A stretch of DNA of 64,000 nt from DASRAP01 sp964503275 (GTDB taxonomy: Bacteria; Gemmatimonadota; Gemmatimonadetes; Gemmatimonadales; Gemmatimonadaceae). The stretch is taken from the NCBI GenBank assembly GCA_964503275.1, contig CAZCZO010000014.1:1-64000 (forward strand). The letters run 5' to 3'. The notes below the pieces were generated by a model that ran no database searches, was not told the origin of the DNA, and saw only the letters and a list, made by a program, of their open reading frames with translations. Below, piece after piece: positions 1 through 10,270 of this stretch (position 1 is the stretch's first letter; each line of letters opens with the position of its first letter). Made by a program: the position numbers and the translations under genes.

Positions 1-1
1 G

Positions 2-742
2 GTCGCCATCTACTCGACGTTCCTGCAGCGTGGTTACGACAACATCGTGCACGATGTGGCGCTCCAGCATCTCCCGGTGATCTTCGCGATGGACCGAGCC
101 GGCCTGGTCGGCGAGGACGGCGAGACGCACATGGGGCTCTACGACATCGCCTACATGCTCGCGGTCCCGGGAATGACGGTCACGGCCCCCAAGGACGAGA
201 CCGAGATGCTCGCGCTGCTGCGCAGCGGGATCCAGCACGAGCGCGGCCCCTTCGCGCTGCGCTACCCGCGCGACACGGCCCCGTCGGTGCCGCCGGCGAC
301 CGCGTCCATTCCGGCCGTCCCGTACGGCACCTGGGAGGTCCTGCGCCGCGGAAGCAGTGGTCTGGCGATCCTCGCCGTCGGCACCATGGTGCGGCAGGCG
401 GAGTCGGCGGCGACGGCGTTGGCGGACGAAGGGCTCGACGTGACGGTCGTCAATGCCCGCTTCCTCAAGCCGTATGACTCGGTCGCGCTCGACGCATTGC
501 TGGCGTCGCATCGCATGTTCCTCGCGGTCGAGGAAGGCACGGTGGTCAATGGCTTCGGCGCGTTCATCGCCACCGAGATCGCCAAGCGCGACCCTGGTGC
601 GCGGGTCGTGGCGCATGGCGTCCCGGACCGGTTCATCTATGCGGCGTCGCGGGCACGGCAGCTGGCGCAGTGCGGGCTCGATGCGGCCGGGCTCGCCGAT
701 CGCGTGCGGACCTTGTATCGCAGCCAGGTCTTCGCCACCTGA
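2..742 (+). CDS. dxs: 1-deoxy-D-xylulose-5-phosphate synthase, C-terminal part (5' truncated by window edge)
   Basis: Thiamine-diphosphate enzyme that condenses pyruvate with glyceraldehyde 3-phosphate, the first step of the MEP isoprenoid pathway in the cytoplasm. The reading frame is already open at base 2 and encodes the conserved transketolase-type pyrimidine-binding segment (STFLQRGYDNIVHDV, then DRAGLVGEDGETHMG), followed by the C-terminal transketolase domain. About 246 residues are visible, so the N-terminal ThDP-binding half lies outside the window. The stop TGA shares a base with the ATG of nadK (TGATG), which implies translational coupling. Two further isoprenoid genes, dxr and uppS, occur later in the window. 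Family assignment is secure. Confidence 0.96.
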   Translation, partial: VAIYSTFLQRGYDNIVHDVALQHLPVIFAMDRAGLVGEDGETHMGLYDIAYMLAVPGMTVTAPKDETEMLALLRSGIQHERGPFALRYPRDTAPSVPPATASIPAVPYGTWEVLRRGSSGLAILAVGTMVRQAESAATALADEGLDVTVVNARFLKPYDSVALDALLASHRMFLAVEEGTVVNGFGAFIATEIAKRDPGARVVAHGVPDRFIYAASRARQLAQCGLDAAGLADRVRTLYRSQVFAT

Positions 743-1602
743 TGCACATCGGCGTCATCGGGCATCACGGCTACGAGGGGCTCGCGGCGCGCCTGGCGGG
801 GCTCCGCGCGCTCGCGCCGTCGCTGGGGGTCACGCTGGCGTTCGAACCGGACCTGCATGCCTTGGTGCCCGGGGCGCAGTCGCTCGAGCGTCCCGAAGGG
901 TTGGATCTGCTGCTCACGCTCGGTGGCGATGGCACGTTGTTGCGCGGCGCGCGCTTCCTCGCCGGACATCCGGTCCCGATCCTGGGGGTGAATCTCGGGC
1001 GCTTGGGGTTCCTGACGGCCTGTACGGGTGAGGAGCTGGAACGTGCCGTGACGCGGGTCGCGACCGGCGATTGCGAGATCGAGGAGCGGCTCGCGCTGGC
1101 GGCGACCGTCATTGATGACGCGGGAGCCGTGCATCGGCTCCGCGCACTCAATGAGGTCGGCCTCACCAAGCGAGGCACGGCGCGCGTCCTGCGGCTGGAG
1201 GTGAGCGTCGACGGCAATCTCGTGGGCCGCTACGCCGCCGACGGCGTCATCGTCGCGACGCCCACCGGATCGACCGCGTACTCGCTGTCGGCCGGCGGCC
1301 CCATCGTGTTCCCGACCGCGCGCTCGATCCTGGTCACGCCGGTCGCACCGCACACCCTTGCGATGCGTCCCCTGGTCGTGGACGGGGCCTCGGTGGTGCG
1401 CGTGCGCACGGAGGATGCGAAGGACGATCTTTCGGTGACGGTCGATGGGCAGGTCGATGCCAGTATGGGGCGTGGACAGACGCTCGAAGTCCGTGCCGCG
1501 CCGCATCCGGTCCGGCTCGTGCGCTTCGAGGGCACGACCTTCTACTCTCGCTTGCGTGGGAAACTGGGGTGGGGAGGACTGTCCGCCCGCGACGGCGAGT
1601 AA
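742..1602 (+). CDS. nadK: NAD kinase
   Basis: Phosphorylates NAD to NADP with ATP. The 286-residue product has the usual family length. It shows the GGDG nucleotide-binding motif at residues 61-64, NLGRLGFLT near 84-92, the NE pair at 137-138 and the conserved ATPTGSTAY segment at 172-180. I chose the ATG at 742 because it overlaps the dxs stop by one base and gives a standard N-terminus (MHIGVIGHHG); longer in-frame starts would run into dxs. A 15-base gap separates it from recN, so dxs-nadK-recN probably form one transcript. Confidence 0.96.
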   Translation: MHIGVIGHHGYEGLAARLAGLRALAPSLGVTLAFEPDLHALVPGAQSLERPEGLDLLLTLGGDGTLLRGARFLAGHPVPILGVNLGRLGFLTACTGEELERAVTRVATGDCEIEERLALAATVIDDAGAVHRLRALNEVGLTKRGTARVLRLEVSVDGNLVGRYAADGVIVATPTGSTAYSLSAGGPIVFPTARSILVTPVAPHTLAMRPLVVDGASVVRVRTEDAKDDLSVTVDGQVDASMGRGQTLEVRAAPHPVRLVRFEGTTFYSRLRGKLGWGGLSARDGE

Positions 1603-1617
1603 GGCCCAGCGCACATC

Positions 1618-3336
<1,719 letters not shown>

Positions 3337-5045
3337 TGCGGTCCTGCTGACCGGCGAAGACGTCGCCGGAGCCGGCGATCGCCATCGCGCGGTCGTAGGA
3401 TACCTCGATCGGCAACCGCGTGCGCCCCCGTTCCCACGCCGCGATGGAGCTCCAGGTGAATCCGATGCCGGCCTCGTGGTAGCGGAGTCCCGGGCTCGTC
3501 ACCTGGCGCGGCGGGTTCCCATCGACGGGGGCGCGTTCCGTCCACTGCGCGTCCGACTGGGCGACGAAGCGGTAGCGCACGCCGGCGGCGAGATACTCGT
3601 TCACGACCCAGCGCGGTGCCGCATCGACCGCGAGCCGGTCCCCCAGGCGGCGCTCCGCGAGCGCGCGCTGCGTGAGCGGGAGATACGGCGCGAGCAACGG
3701 ATCCTCGAACCGGACGATCCGTTCATCCGCGAGCTGCTTGGTGTAGCGCAGCACCAATGAGCCGAAGAGGCGATCGCTCCAGAGCAGGTCGGTGGCAGAG
3801 GCCACTTCGATGTCGTGCTGCCCGTCGCCGGTCGCGAGCAGGAGCGGATCGTCGGGATCCGCGGGGGTCCCCGTCCCGGCCCGGAACGTCACACCGATCG
3901 TCTGACGCCACGTGCGGCGGGGGACAAGGCCGAACCGCGACCGCGGATCACGGCCGAGCCCATCGAACACGCGGAACCAGAGGCCGACGTCGATATCGCC
4001 GATGCCCTGCTGATAGCGGCGTCCGAAGGGACCCAGGGCGTAGGCACCGGTCGTGTCCGTCAGCAGCGCGAGCACCTCATCCACCGTGGCGGGGGCGCCC
4101 GCGCCGACGGGGCCGAGGGTGGAGTCGAAGCTCAGGACCTCGAGGGCGTCGTAGCGGCGACGCAGCGAGGCGATCGCCGCCGACACACGATCGCTCGTCA
4201 CCGATTCGATCAGCGGGACGAAGGATGACCCTGGGAGGTCACCGCCGCCGTAGGTCCGCGCGAGCAGCTCCGCGAGGCTGCGCGACGAGGCCGTGAGACT
4301 GCGCACGCTGTTCAGGTCGGCGAGGACGCTGCCGCAGCGTGCGTCACTGCCGGGGTCGCTGAGGCAGGCGTTCGCGAGGAGGTCCAGGGCGTCAGCCGCT
4401 CCGCCGAGTGCGCCGAGCAGGGCGTCGTTGCGCGCACGGAGGCCCTCGTTGCGCAGGCTCGGGTTCGTGCCGATGGTCGCCTCGCGCGGGTCGAGTTGCC
4501 AGCTGGTCTGATGCTCCGTCGCGACCAAGGGGGCACTGACACGCAGCATCATGCGGTCCGTGAGCCCGAGCGAGATCTCCAGCGGCACGGTCTGGACCTG
4601 ACGTCGGATATCGGCGCGCAACCCTCCCAGATCGACACGGAAATCGGCGTCGTCCGCCGCCGCACGCACGTCCGACTCCAGCGCGAGCAACGCCGGGATG
4701 GTGGACCCATCGAGCCGACCACGGCTGTAGGGGGCGCCGAGCGGGAGGCGCGTGCCGAGGCGATCGTAGAGGTGCTCGCCGGTCGTGAAGCGGGCCGAGA
4801 GCCCGATGCGCGCGATTCCCGCGGGTAAGGTCCATCCATCGTCGCCGAGGCCGGCACCGACCACGCGCTGTGCACGCAGAGGGGCGGAGAGCAGACTGGT
4901 GGCGGCGACGAGCGAGAAGGCGAGGCGGCGGAGGGCCACGACGTGGAGAGCGGAGAGCGAAAGGATCGCGCATCGACCCGCGGTCCGGCGTCGATGCTCA
5001 TGGTGAAGCATTAAACTTATCGTTTGACCCCTTTCCCGTCCTGAC

Positions 5046-6827
5046 GTGCCCTCGTCCGAACTCGCACAGCGCCCGTGGCAGATCACGGGGAACCATTGGG
5101 TGACGCTCCCCTGCATCGATCCCGCCGATGGGGCCATCCACGCGATCGGGATGCTGCATCGCGGCGCGCGCGGCGCTGTCGAACTCGCGGGCGGCGCCGC
5201 GTTCCTTGCTGGGAACGCTCCGGCCTTGCTACGCCCGTCCGTGTCGGTCGATGGGCGGTCGTGGTCGCTCGCCGAGACGACCCTGCAGTGGGAGCGGGCG
5301 CTGGAATGGCTGCCGACCTACACGGCGACCGTGGGCTCGATCACGGTGCGCGCGACCATCTTCGCGCCCTATGGGCGCGATGCGGACATCTCGGGCTTCG
5401 TGTACGCGTTCTCGCTGGAGAATCGGAGCAACGCTCCCAGCGAGGTCACCCTCGCGCTCGAGGGCGTGCTCGGACATCGGCAATTGCGCGTACGGACCCC
5501 CGTGCCCTTCGACGACGCCCATCGGGCGACCGCCCCCGCACCGGGCGCGGTGGTCCTCGAGGGCAGTACCTTGCCAGGGCTCTGCGCGGTCGCGCTGCTG
5601 AGCGACGAGACCGCGGCGGTCAGGACCGACACGGCCAGCGCGCCGTCCTTCGCCGTGTCGCGCACGGTGCAGGTGGCGCCGGGCGCACGGGCCGAGGTCG
5701 CCTTCTATGCCGCGGTCGGGCCCGAGCGCGACGGCGCGCTGGCGACGGGCGCCGTCATGCGGCGCCGTGGATGGCGGGACCTGCTCAGCGAGACGCGGGC
5801 GGCGCTCACCGCCGTCGAACAAACGACCGGTGATCCGGCCACCGATGCGCTGATCAATCGTCACCTGCTGTTCGCCTATTTCGGCGGGGTCGGTCGCGCG
5901 CTCGACGACGCGCAGTACTACCTCGTCCGCAGCCGGCTGCCGTGGTCGCCGCTGGGCTGCACGGTGCGCGACATCGAGGCGCTGCTGTGGACCCTCCCAG
6001 CGGTGCAGCTCGCCGACGCCCCACTGGCGCGCGAGCTGCTCATGCGCATGTGTGAGGTCCATGGCTACGCTCCTGGGCGCGGTGTGCACTACCTCGATGG
6101 CACCCTCTTCGAGCCGGGCTTCACGCTCGAAGGCGCGTCCGCGTTCGCCGTGGCCATCGACCGGTACATCCGGGACACCGAAGACGATCGGCTCGTGGAG
6201 GAGGCCCCCGCCGCCGAGGCACTGTACGCCTCATCCGACGATCTCGCGCTGCGCCGGGACAAGCGCCACCCGCTGTTCACGACCGAGGTGACCCCCAGCG
6301 GACGCGCCGCCACGCTCCCGTTCACGCTGCACGGCAATGCGATGGTGGCCGCCGCGCTCGAGGTGTTCCGGCGGACCTTGGACGAAGAGTCGGCACGGAA
6401 TGTCGAGGATCCAGCAGCAGTGCGCGCGGCGATCCGCCGGCACTTCGTGATGGAGGTGGATGGCAAGGGGAGTCTGGCGGGTGCCGTGGACCTCGCCGGG
6501 CGCGTGGATGCGAGCGACGACCCCCAGGCCTCTGCCTTGTGGTTGCCGTACTGGGAAGCCATCGATCGGGGCGACTCGTTGTACCGGCGCACGGTGAAGC
6601 GCATCGGGTCGCCCAAACAGTACCTCGCGCAGGAACTGGGGAGACTGCTGGGGCCCGAGGCGTCGGACGCGCTGGTGTGGCTGCGGCGCGCGCCCTTGGA
6701 TCTCGGCTTGGCGGCCGCGGAGGTGGACGGCGAGGGCCGTGCGGTCGCCGGTGGCGGGGATGCCGCCCTCAGTGGACTGCTGGCGTACTCGGTGTGGTTC
6801 GCGGTCCACGTGCAGGGATTACGATGA
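5046..6827 (+). CDS. Six-hairpin-glycosidase-like protein, unknown substrate
   Basis: 593-residue protein from a GTG start. The first ~230 residues look like a beta-sandwich (repeated short strands such as ITVRATIFAPYG and VYAFSLENRSN). The rest is helical with aromatic and acidic clusters (YLVRSRLPWSPLGCTVRDIE, LWLPYWEAIDRGD). This two-part layout resembles (alpha/alpha)6 glycoside hydrolases and glycogen-debranching-type enzymes, but I cannot name the family or catalytic residues. No signal peptide is visible, so it is probably cytoplasmic. It is divergent from the putative outer-membrane gene, and the tRNA-Leu gene begins 10 bases after its stop. Confidence 0.6.
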   Translation: MPSSELAQRPWQITGNHWVTLPCIDPADGAIHAIGMLHRGARGAVELAGGAAFLAGNAPALLRPSVSVDGRSWSLAETTLQWERALEWLPTYTATVGSITVRATIFAPYGRDADISGFVYAFSLENRSNAPSEVTLALEGVLGHRQLRVRTPVPFDDAHRATAPAPGAVVLEGSTLPGLCAVALLSDETAAVRTDTASAPSFAVSRTVQVAPGARAEVAFYAAVGPERDGALATGAVMRRRGWRDLLSETRAALTAVEQTTGDPATDALINRHLLFAYFGGVGRALDDAQYYLVRSRLPWSPLGCTVRDIEALLWTLPAVQLADAPLARELLMRMCEVHGYAPGRGVHYLDGTLFEPGFTLEGASAFAVAIDRYIRDTEDDRLVEEAPAAEALYASSDDLALRRDKRHPLFTTEVTPSGRAATLPFTLHGNAMVAAALEVFRRTLDEESARNVEDPAAVRAAIRRHFVMEVDGKGSLAGAVDLAGRVDASDDPQASALWLPYWEAIDRGDSLYRRTVKRIGSPKQYLAQELGRLLGPEASDALVWLRRAPLDLGLAAAEVDGEGRAVAGGGDAALSGLLAYSVWFAVHVQGLR

Positions 6828-6837
6828 TCCGATGGGC

Positions 6838-6922
6838 GCCGGGGTGGCGAAATCGGCTAGACGCGAGGGTCTTAAAAACCCTTGGGGGCAACCCCATCCG
6901 GGTTCGATTCCCGGTCCCGGCA
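6838..6922 (+). tRNA. tRNA-Leu (anticodon UAA)
   Basis: Class II tRNA with a long variable arm. The acceptor GCCGGGG (6838-6844) pairs with TCCCGGC (6915-6921), with one G-U pair, and the discriminator is A at 6922. The T arm is CCGGG/CCCGG around TTCGATT (6898-6914). The anticodon stem AGGGT/ACCCT encloses CTTAAAA, giving anticodon UAA, which reads UUA. The variable arm is GGGGGCAACCCC-like. CCA is not encoded. The gene starts 10 bases after the upstream CDS with no promoter of its own visible, so it is likely processed from a longer transcript. The crcB ATG follows two bases after its 3' end. Confidence 0.95.
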
Positions 6923-6924
6923 CT

Positions 6925-7311
6925 ATGACGTTGGTCGCGGTGGCCGCAGGTGGGGCCCTCGGCGCCGTCTCACGCTTTCTGATCGGCGAGTGGGCCCGTG
7001 CCGTCGTGCCAGCCACCGCGATCTTCCCGTTCGCGACGCTCGGCATCAACATCGTCGGGTCCTTCGTGCTCGGCGTGGTCAGCGGCGTCCCGATGCTGGC
7101 CGCGACGGCGACGCCCACATGGCGCGCCTTCTTGGCCGCCGGCGTCTGCGGGGGCTTCACGACCTTTTCCGCGTTCAGTGGCGAGGTCGCCGAGTTGCTG
7201 CACCGGGGCGCCGTTGGACGCGCGGGCGGGTACATCGTCGCGTCCGTCGTGGCGGGCGTCGCGGCGTTCGCGATCGGTGCGCTGGCCGCGCGCGCGGTGC
7301 TGCGGGGCTAG
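6925..7311 (+). CDS. crcB: Fluoride ion channel CrcB/Fluc
   Basis: Small inner-membrane channel that exports fluoride. The 128-residue product has four hydrophobic segments and the family motifs GGALGAVSRFLIGEW near the N-terminus, TLGINIVGSFVLG in the second helix and GGFTTFSAFSGE in the third. The ATG at 6925 gives the standard N-terminus MTLVAVAAGG. It is only two bases after the tRNA-Leu 3' end, so tRNA 3' processing would leave an almost leaderless mRNA. No fluoride riboswitch can fit in front. The stop TAG is shared palindromically (CTAG, 7308-7311) with the convergent cytochrome gene. Confidence 0.93.
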   Translation: MTLVAVAAGGALGAVSRFLIGEWARAVVPATAIFPFATLGINIVGSFVLGVVSGVPMLAATATPTWRAFLAAGVCGGFTTFSAFSGEVAELLHRGAVGRAGGYIVASVVAGVAAFAIGALAARAVLRG

Positions 7312-8162
7312 CGGCCGCTCGGCTCCATCGAGCGAGGACGGAACGGGACGTCCGGCGGCGCGTCACCGTTCGGCCAGTCGCCGAGCTTCGGGGCGAAGTC
7401 GGGCCGCGACTGTGCATTGATGTACGCGGCGACATCCACCGCCTGCTGGTCCGTCAACGACCCCGGGGCGTCGAACGGCATGTTGCGCTTGATGAACGCC
7501 GCGGCCATCTGCACGCGCGCCATCCCGGCGGCGATGGTATACGAGTGCGGACCCCACACGGGTGGCAGGCCGGGGAGGCCGAGGCCGTCCGATCCATGAC
7601 AGCGCGCGCACTGCGTGGCATAGACCTGTTGGCCACGCCGCAGGTCGGGCGGCGAGGCGGTCGCAGAGTCCACCCCCTGCCCGGGGACACGCGACCCGAC
7701 CGGCACGCCGCGGCTGAGATGCGCGAAGTAGGCCAGGATAGCCCGCAGGCGCGGGTCGTCGTTCGGCAGACGCTGGCCCGCGAGACTCCGCTCGATGCAC
7801 TCTTGGACGCGGTCCTCCACGGTGAGCACTGCGCCGGCTCGGCTACGGTATTGCGGATAGCGGGCCGTGACCCCGACCCACGGCATCGCGTGGGGGCGTC
7901 GGCCACCATCCAGGTGGCACGAGGTGCAGCGCAGGGCATTGCCCGCCTGGGCGGGAAGCGAATCGCGTGTCGCATCGAGGATCGCCAGGCCACGCTGCGC
8001 GGCGCGGCCAAGCGGCGTCTCCGGGAACGGATCCATGGCAATGGGAGCTACGGCACCCACGACCACGGCGGGGGCGCTCGGGACCGCGTCCCCGCCGGGC
8101 GACGGGGACGTGCACCCCCACCCGAGGGCGATCAGGACGGCTCCGGCCACACGACGCGACAT
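7308..8162 (-). CDS. Dihaem c-type cytochrome, TsdA-like (possible thiosulfate dehydrogenase)
   Basis: Exported cytochrome with a signal sequence (MSRRVAGAVLIALGWGC; the Cys may be lipidated, but the lipobox is weak). Two haem sites, CTSCH at residues 79-83 and CARCH at 185-189, sit in two cytochrome c domains. Between them, the segment DRVQECIERSLAG resembles the TsdA/SoxA-type motif in which a Cys serves as axial haem ligand. The C-terminal MPFDAPGSLTDQQAVDVAAYI is also typical of this group. Oxidation of thiosulfate to tetrathionate is therefore plausible; a generic electron carrier is the alternative. The ATG at 8162 was preferred to the GTG at 8168 because the candidate -10 box (TAGTCT, 8177-8172) is nine bases upstream of it. 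No other sulfur genes are nearby. Confidence 0.75.
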   Translation of the reverse strand: MSRRVAGAVLIALGWGCTSPSPGGDAVPSAPAVVVGAVAPIAMDPFPETPLGRAAQRGLAILDATRDSLPAQAGNALRCTSCHLDGGRRPHAMPWVGVTARYPQYRSRAGAVLTVEDRVQECIERSLAGQRLPNDDPRLRAILAYFAHLSRGVPVGSRVPGQGVDSATASPPDLRRGQQVYATQCARCHGSDGLGLPGLPPVWGPHSYTIAAGMARVQMAAAFIKRNMPFDAPGSLTDQQAVDVAAYINAQSRPDFAPKLGDWPNGDAPPDVPFRPRSMEPSGR

Positions 8163-8171
8163 ACCCACATA

Positions 8172-8177
8172 AGACTA
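8172..8177 (-). promoter_or_regulatory. Candidate -10 box of the cytochrome gene
   Basis: On the minus strand TAGTCT lies 9 bases before the ATG at 8162. No convincing -35 is visible. It lies inside the dapE promoter spacer region on the other strand, so the two divergent promoters overlap within about 45 bases. Confidence 0.35.
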
Positions 8178-8207
8178 GTGCCAGCGTCGGGAGAGCGCGA
8201 CTAACTT
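8178..8207 (+). promoter_or_regulatory. Predicted leaderless promoter of the dapE-lysC operon
   Basis: TAACTT (8202-8207) is exactly six bases before the dapE ATG at 8214. GTGCCA (8178-8183), similar to a TTGACA-type -35, lies 18 bases upstream of it. Transcription would begin at or next to the ATG. The 51-base divergent gap has no room for a lysine riboswitch. Confidence 0.5.
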
Positions 8208-8213
8208 TCGCAG

Positions 8214-9215
8214 ATGACTGATGTCGTCGCACTCGCTGCTGAACTCCTCGCGATCCCCTCCGTGACTAACGACGAAGGGGCCGTCGTGGAATACCTGCAT
8301 CGCCGGCTGATCGGCGCGGGCTGGAACGTGGCCCTGCAAGAGGTCACACCCGGACGCGCGAATGTGTGGGCGTCGCGGGCGGGTGGTGGTGTCACGCTGT
8401 CCACGCATGTCGATACGGTGCCTCCGTTCCTCGCCCCCCGGCTCGACGGCGACTGGTTGTACGGGCGCGGCGCCTGCGACGCCAAGGGCATCGCGGCGGC
8501 CATGTTGGTCGCCGCCGAAGAGCTGGTGCAGGGTGGTGAGGACCGGGTCGATCTGCTCTTCGTGGTCGGGGAAGAGAAGGGCTCCGACGGCGCCCGTATG
8601 GCGAACCGTCTTCCCGCGACCAGTCGCTATCTCATCAATGGCGAGCCGACCGAGAGCACCCTTGCCACGGGATGCAAAGGATCGCTTCGCGTCAAGGTGC
8701 GCACGCACGGTCGGGCCGCACATTCGGCCTACCCGGAGCTCGGGCAGTCGGCGCTCACGCCCATGCTCGCGCTCTTGCCGCAGTTGGATGCGCTGGCGTG
8801 GCCGGTGGACGAGTTGCTCGGACCGACCACGGTGAACGTGGGGGTCATGCGCGCTGGCGCCGAAGCGAACATCATCCCCGCCGACGCGGAGGCCGAGATG
8901 ATGATCCGCCTCGTCGGCGATCGGATGCCGGTGCAAGCGCTGGTGGAGGACTGGGCGCGTGGCCGGGCCGACCTCGAGTACGGCTCGCACATCCCGCCGC
9001 AGCGCTTCCACGTGCTCCCCGGATTCCCGACGGGGCCTGTCTCGTACACGTCGGATATCCCGTTGCTCGGCAACTGGGGGACGCCGCTGTTGTTCGGCCC
9101 CGGGTCGATCCACGTCGCGCACACCAGTGAGGAGCGGATCTCCGTGTCGGAGCTGCGCGATTCCGTGGCCACCTATGTGCGACTCGTGCGCACCTTGCTC
9201 GAGGGCGCGGTATGA
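8214..9215 (+). CDS. dapE: M20-family amidohydrolase, probable succinyl-diaminopimelate desuccinylase
   Basis: Zinc-dependent deacylase. The protein carries the M20 metal-binding motifs THVDTVP (His near residue 65), GRGACDAKG (Asp near 89), the catalytic GEE near 121 and a late His (VAHTSEE). At 333 residues it is shorter than classical DapE (~375), and the GRGxxDAKG form also resembles LysK/ArgE-type enzymes. The DapE role rests on context: it heads a cluster with dapD, which makes the N-succinyl intermediate, plus asd, lysC, dapB and dapA. The stop overlaps the asd ATG (ATGA). Confidence 0.8.
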   Translation: MTDVVALAAELLAIPSVTNDEGAVVEYLHRRLIGAGWNVALQEVTPGRANVWASRAGGGVTLSTHVDTVPPFLAPRLDGDWLYGRGACDAKGIAAAMLVAAEELVQGGEDRVDLLFVVGEEKGSDGARMANRLPATSRYLINGEPTESTLATGCKGSLRVKVRTHGRAAHSAYPELGQSALTPMLALLPQLDALAWPVDELLGPTTVNVGVMRAGAEANIIPADAEAEMMIRLVGDRMPVQALVEDWARGRADLEYGSHIPPQRFHVLPGFPTGPVSYTSDIPLLGNWGTPLLFGPGSIHVAHTSEERISVSELRDSVATYVRLVRTLLEGAV

Positions 9216-10270
9216 CGCCGCGATTCGACGTCGCGGTCCTGGGCGCGACTGGGGCCGTTGGGCAGACCTTCATCCGCATGCTCGACGGCCACCCATGGTT
9301 CCGCGTGGCCGAAGTGGCAGCCTCCGAACGATCCGCCGGCAAGCCCTACGCCGAGGCGACCGCGTGGCTCGAAGGTGATCTGCCGTCGGCGGTCGCGGCA
9401 CTGACGGTCCTGCCCTGCGATCCCGCGGCGGTCACGGCTCCGATCGTCTTCTCCGCGCTCGACAGCAGCGTGGCCGGCACGGTCGAGCCCGCGTTCGCGC
9501 GTGCCGGTCGTACCGTGCTCTCGAACGCGAAGAACTTTCGCATGGCCGCCGATGTCCCGCTCTGCATCCCCGAGGTGAACGCCGATCACCTCGCGGTGCT
9601 CGACGCGCAACGGGCCGAGCGCGGGTGGTCGGGTGCGATCGTCACCAATGCCAACTGTGCCGCGACGGTGGCCGCTATGGCCTTGGCGCCGCTGCATCAG
9701 GCCTTCGGCCTCCGGACGCTGTTCGCCGCGACCATGCAGGCAGTGTCCGGCGCGGGATACCCCGGCGTCCCATCGCTCGACATCCTCGGGAACGTCATCC
9801 CGTTCATCGCCGATGAAGAGCCCAAGATCGAGGCCGAGCTCCCCAAGTTGCTCGGGGCGATGCACGCGGGACGCATCGTCGAGGCGGCCTTCCGCGTCTC
9901 GGCGCACGCGAATCGGGTGCCCGTCGAGCACGGGCACACGGTGGTGATGTCGTGCGCCTTCGAGGCCGCGCCCACGGTCGCCGAGGCCGAGGCCGTGCTC
10001 GCGGCATGGCGCGGCCACGACGCCGTTCGCGGACTGCCGAGCGCACCCGCGGTGCCGCTGCTCCTCGACGCCCATCCCGCGCATCCGCAGCCGCGTCGGC
10101 ATGTGATGCGCGGGGCCGGGATGACCGTCACCGTCGGGCGGGTGCGGCCCGATCCGATCCTCGATCTCCGCTTGGTCGCGATGGGCCACAATGTCATCCG
10201 TGGGGCGGCCGGGGGCTCGATCCTCAACGCAGAGTTGCTGGTCGCCCAGGGGGCGTTCTCCACCCGATGA
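9212..10270 (+). CDS. asd: Aspartate-semialdehyde dehydrogenase
   Basis: Reduces beta-aspartyl phosphate to aspartate semialdehyde with NADPH, the branch point to lysine, threonine and methionine. The 352-residue protein has the N-terminal nucleotide-binding GATGAVGQTF at residues 11-20 and the active-site NANCAAT with Cys149. Later it has the substrate-binding region around VEHGHTV. It resembles the longer archaeal/fungal-type Asd (~350 residues) in length. It overlaps dapE by 4 bases at the start and lysC by 4 bases at the end, so it is part of a tightly coupled operon. Confidence 0.95.
   Translation: MTPRFDVAVLGATGAVGQTFIRMLDGHPWFRVAEVAASERSAGKPYAEATAWLEGDLPSAVAALTVLPCDPAAVTAPIVFSALDSSVAGTVEPAFARAGRTVLSNAKNFRMAADVPLCIPEVNADHLAVLDAQRAERGWSGAIVTNANCAATVAAMALAPLHQAFGLRTLFAATMQAVSGAGYPGVPSLDILGNVIPFIADEEPKIEAELPKLLGAMHAGRIVEAAFRVSAHANRVPVEHGHTVVMSCAFEAAPTVAEAEAVLAAWRGHDAVRGLPSAPAVPLLLDAHPAHPQPRRHVMRGAGMTVTVGRVRPDPILDLRLVAMGHNVIRGAAGGSILNAELLVAQGAFSTR

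Noticed and set aside
6828..6924. Fluoride riboswitch in front of crcB
   Set aside because: The space is fully occupied by a tRNA-Leu gene; no crcB-motif RNA can fit.
8169..8213. Lysine riboswitch before the dap operon
   Set aside because: The gap is only about 45-51 bases, far too short, and shows only promoter-like boxes.
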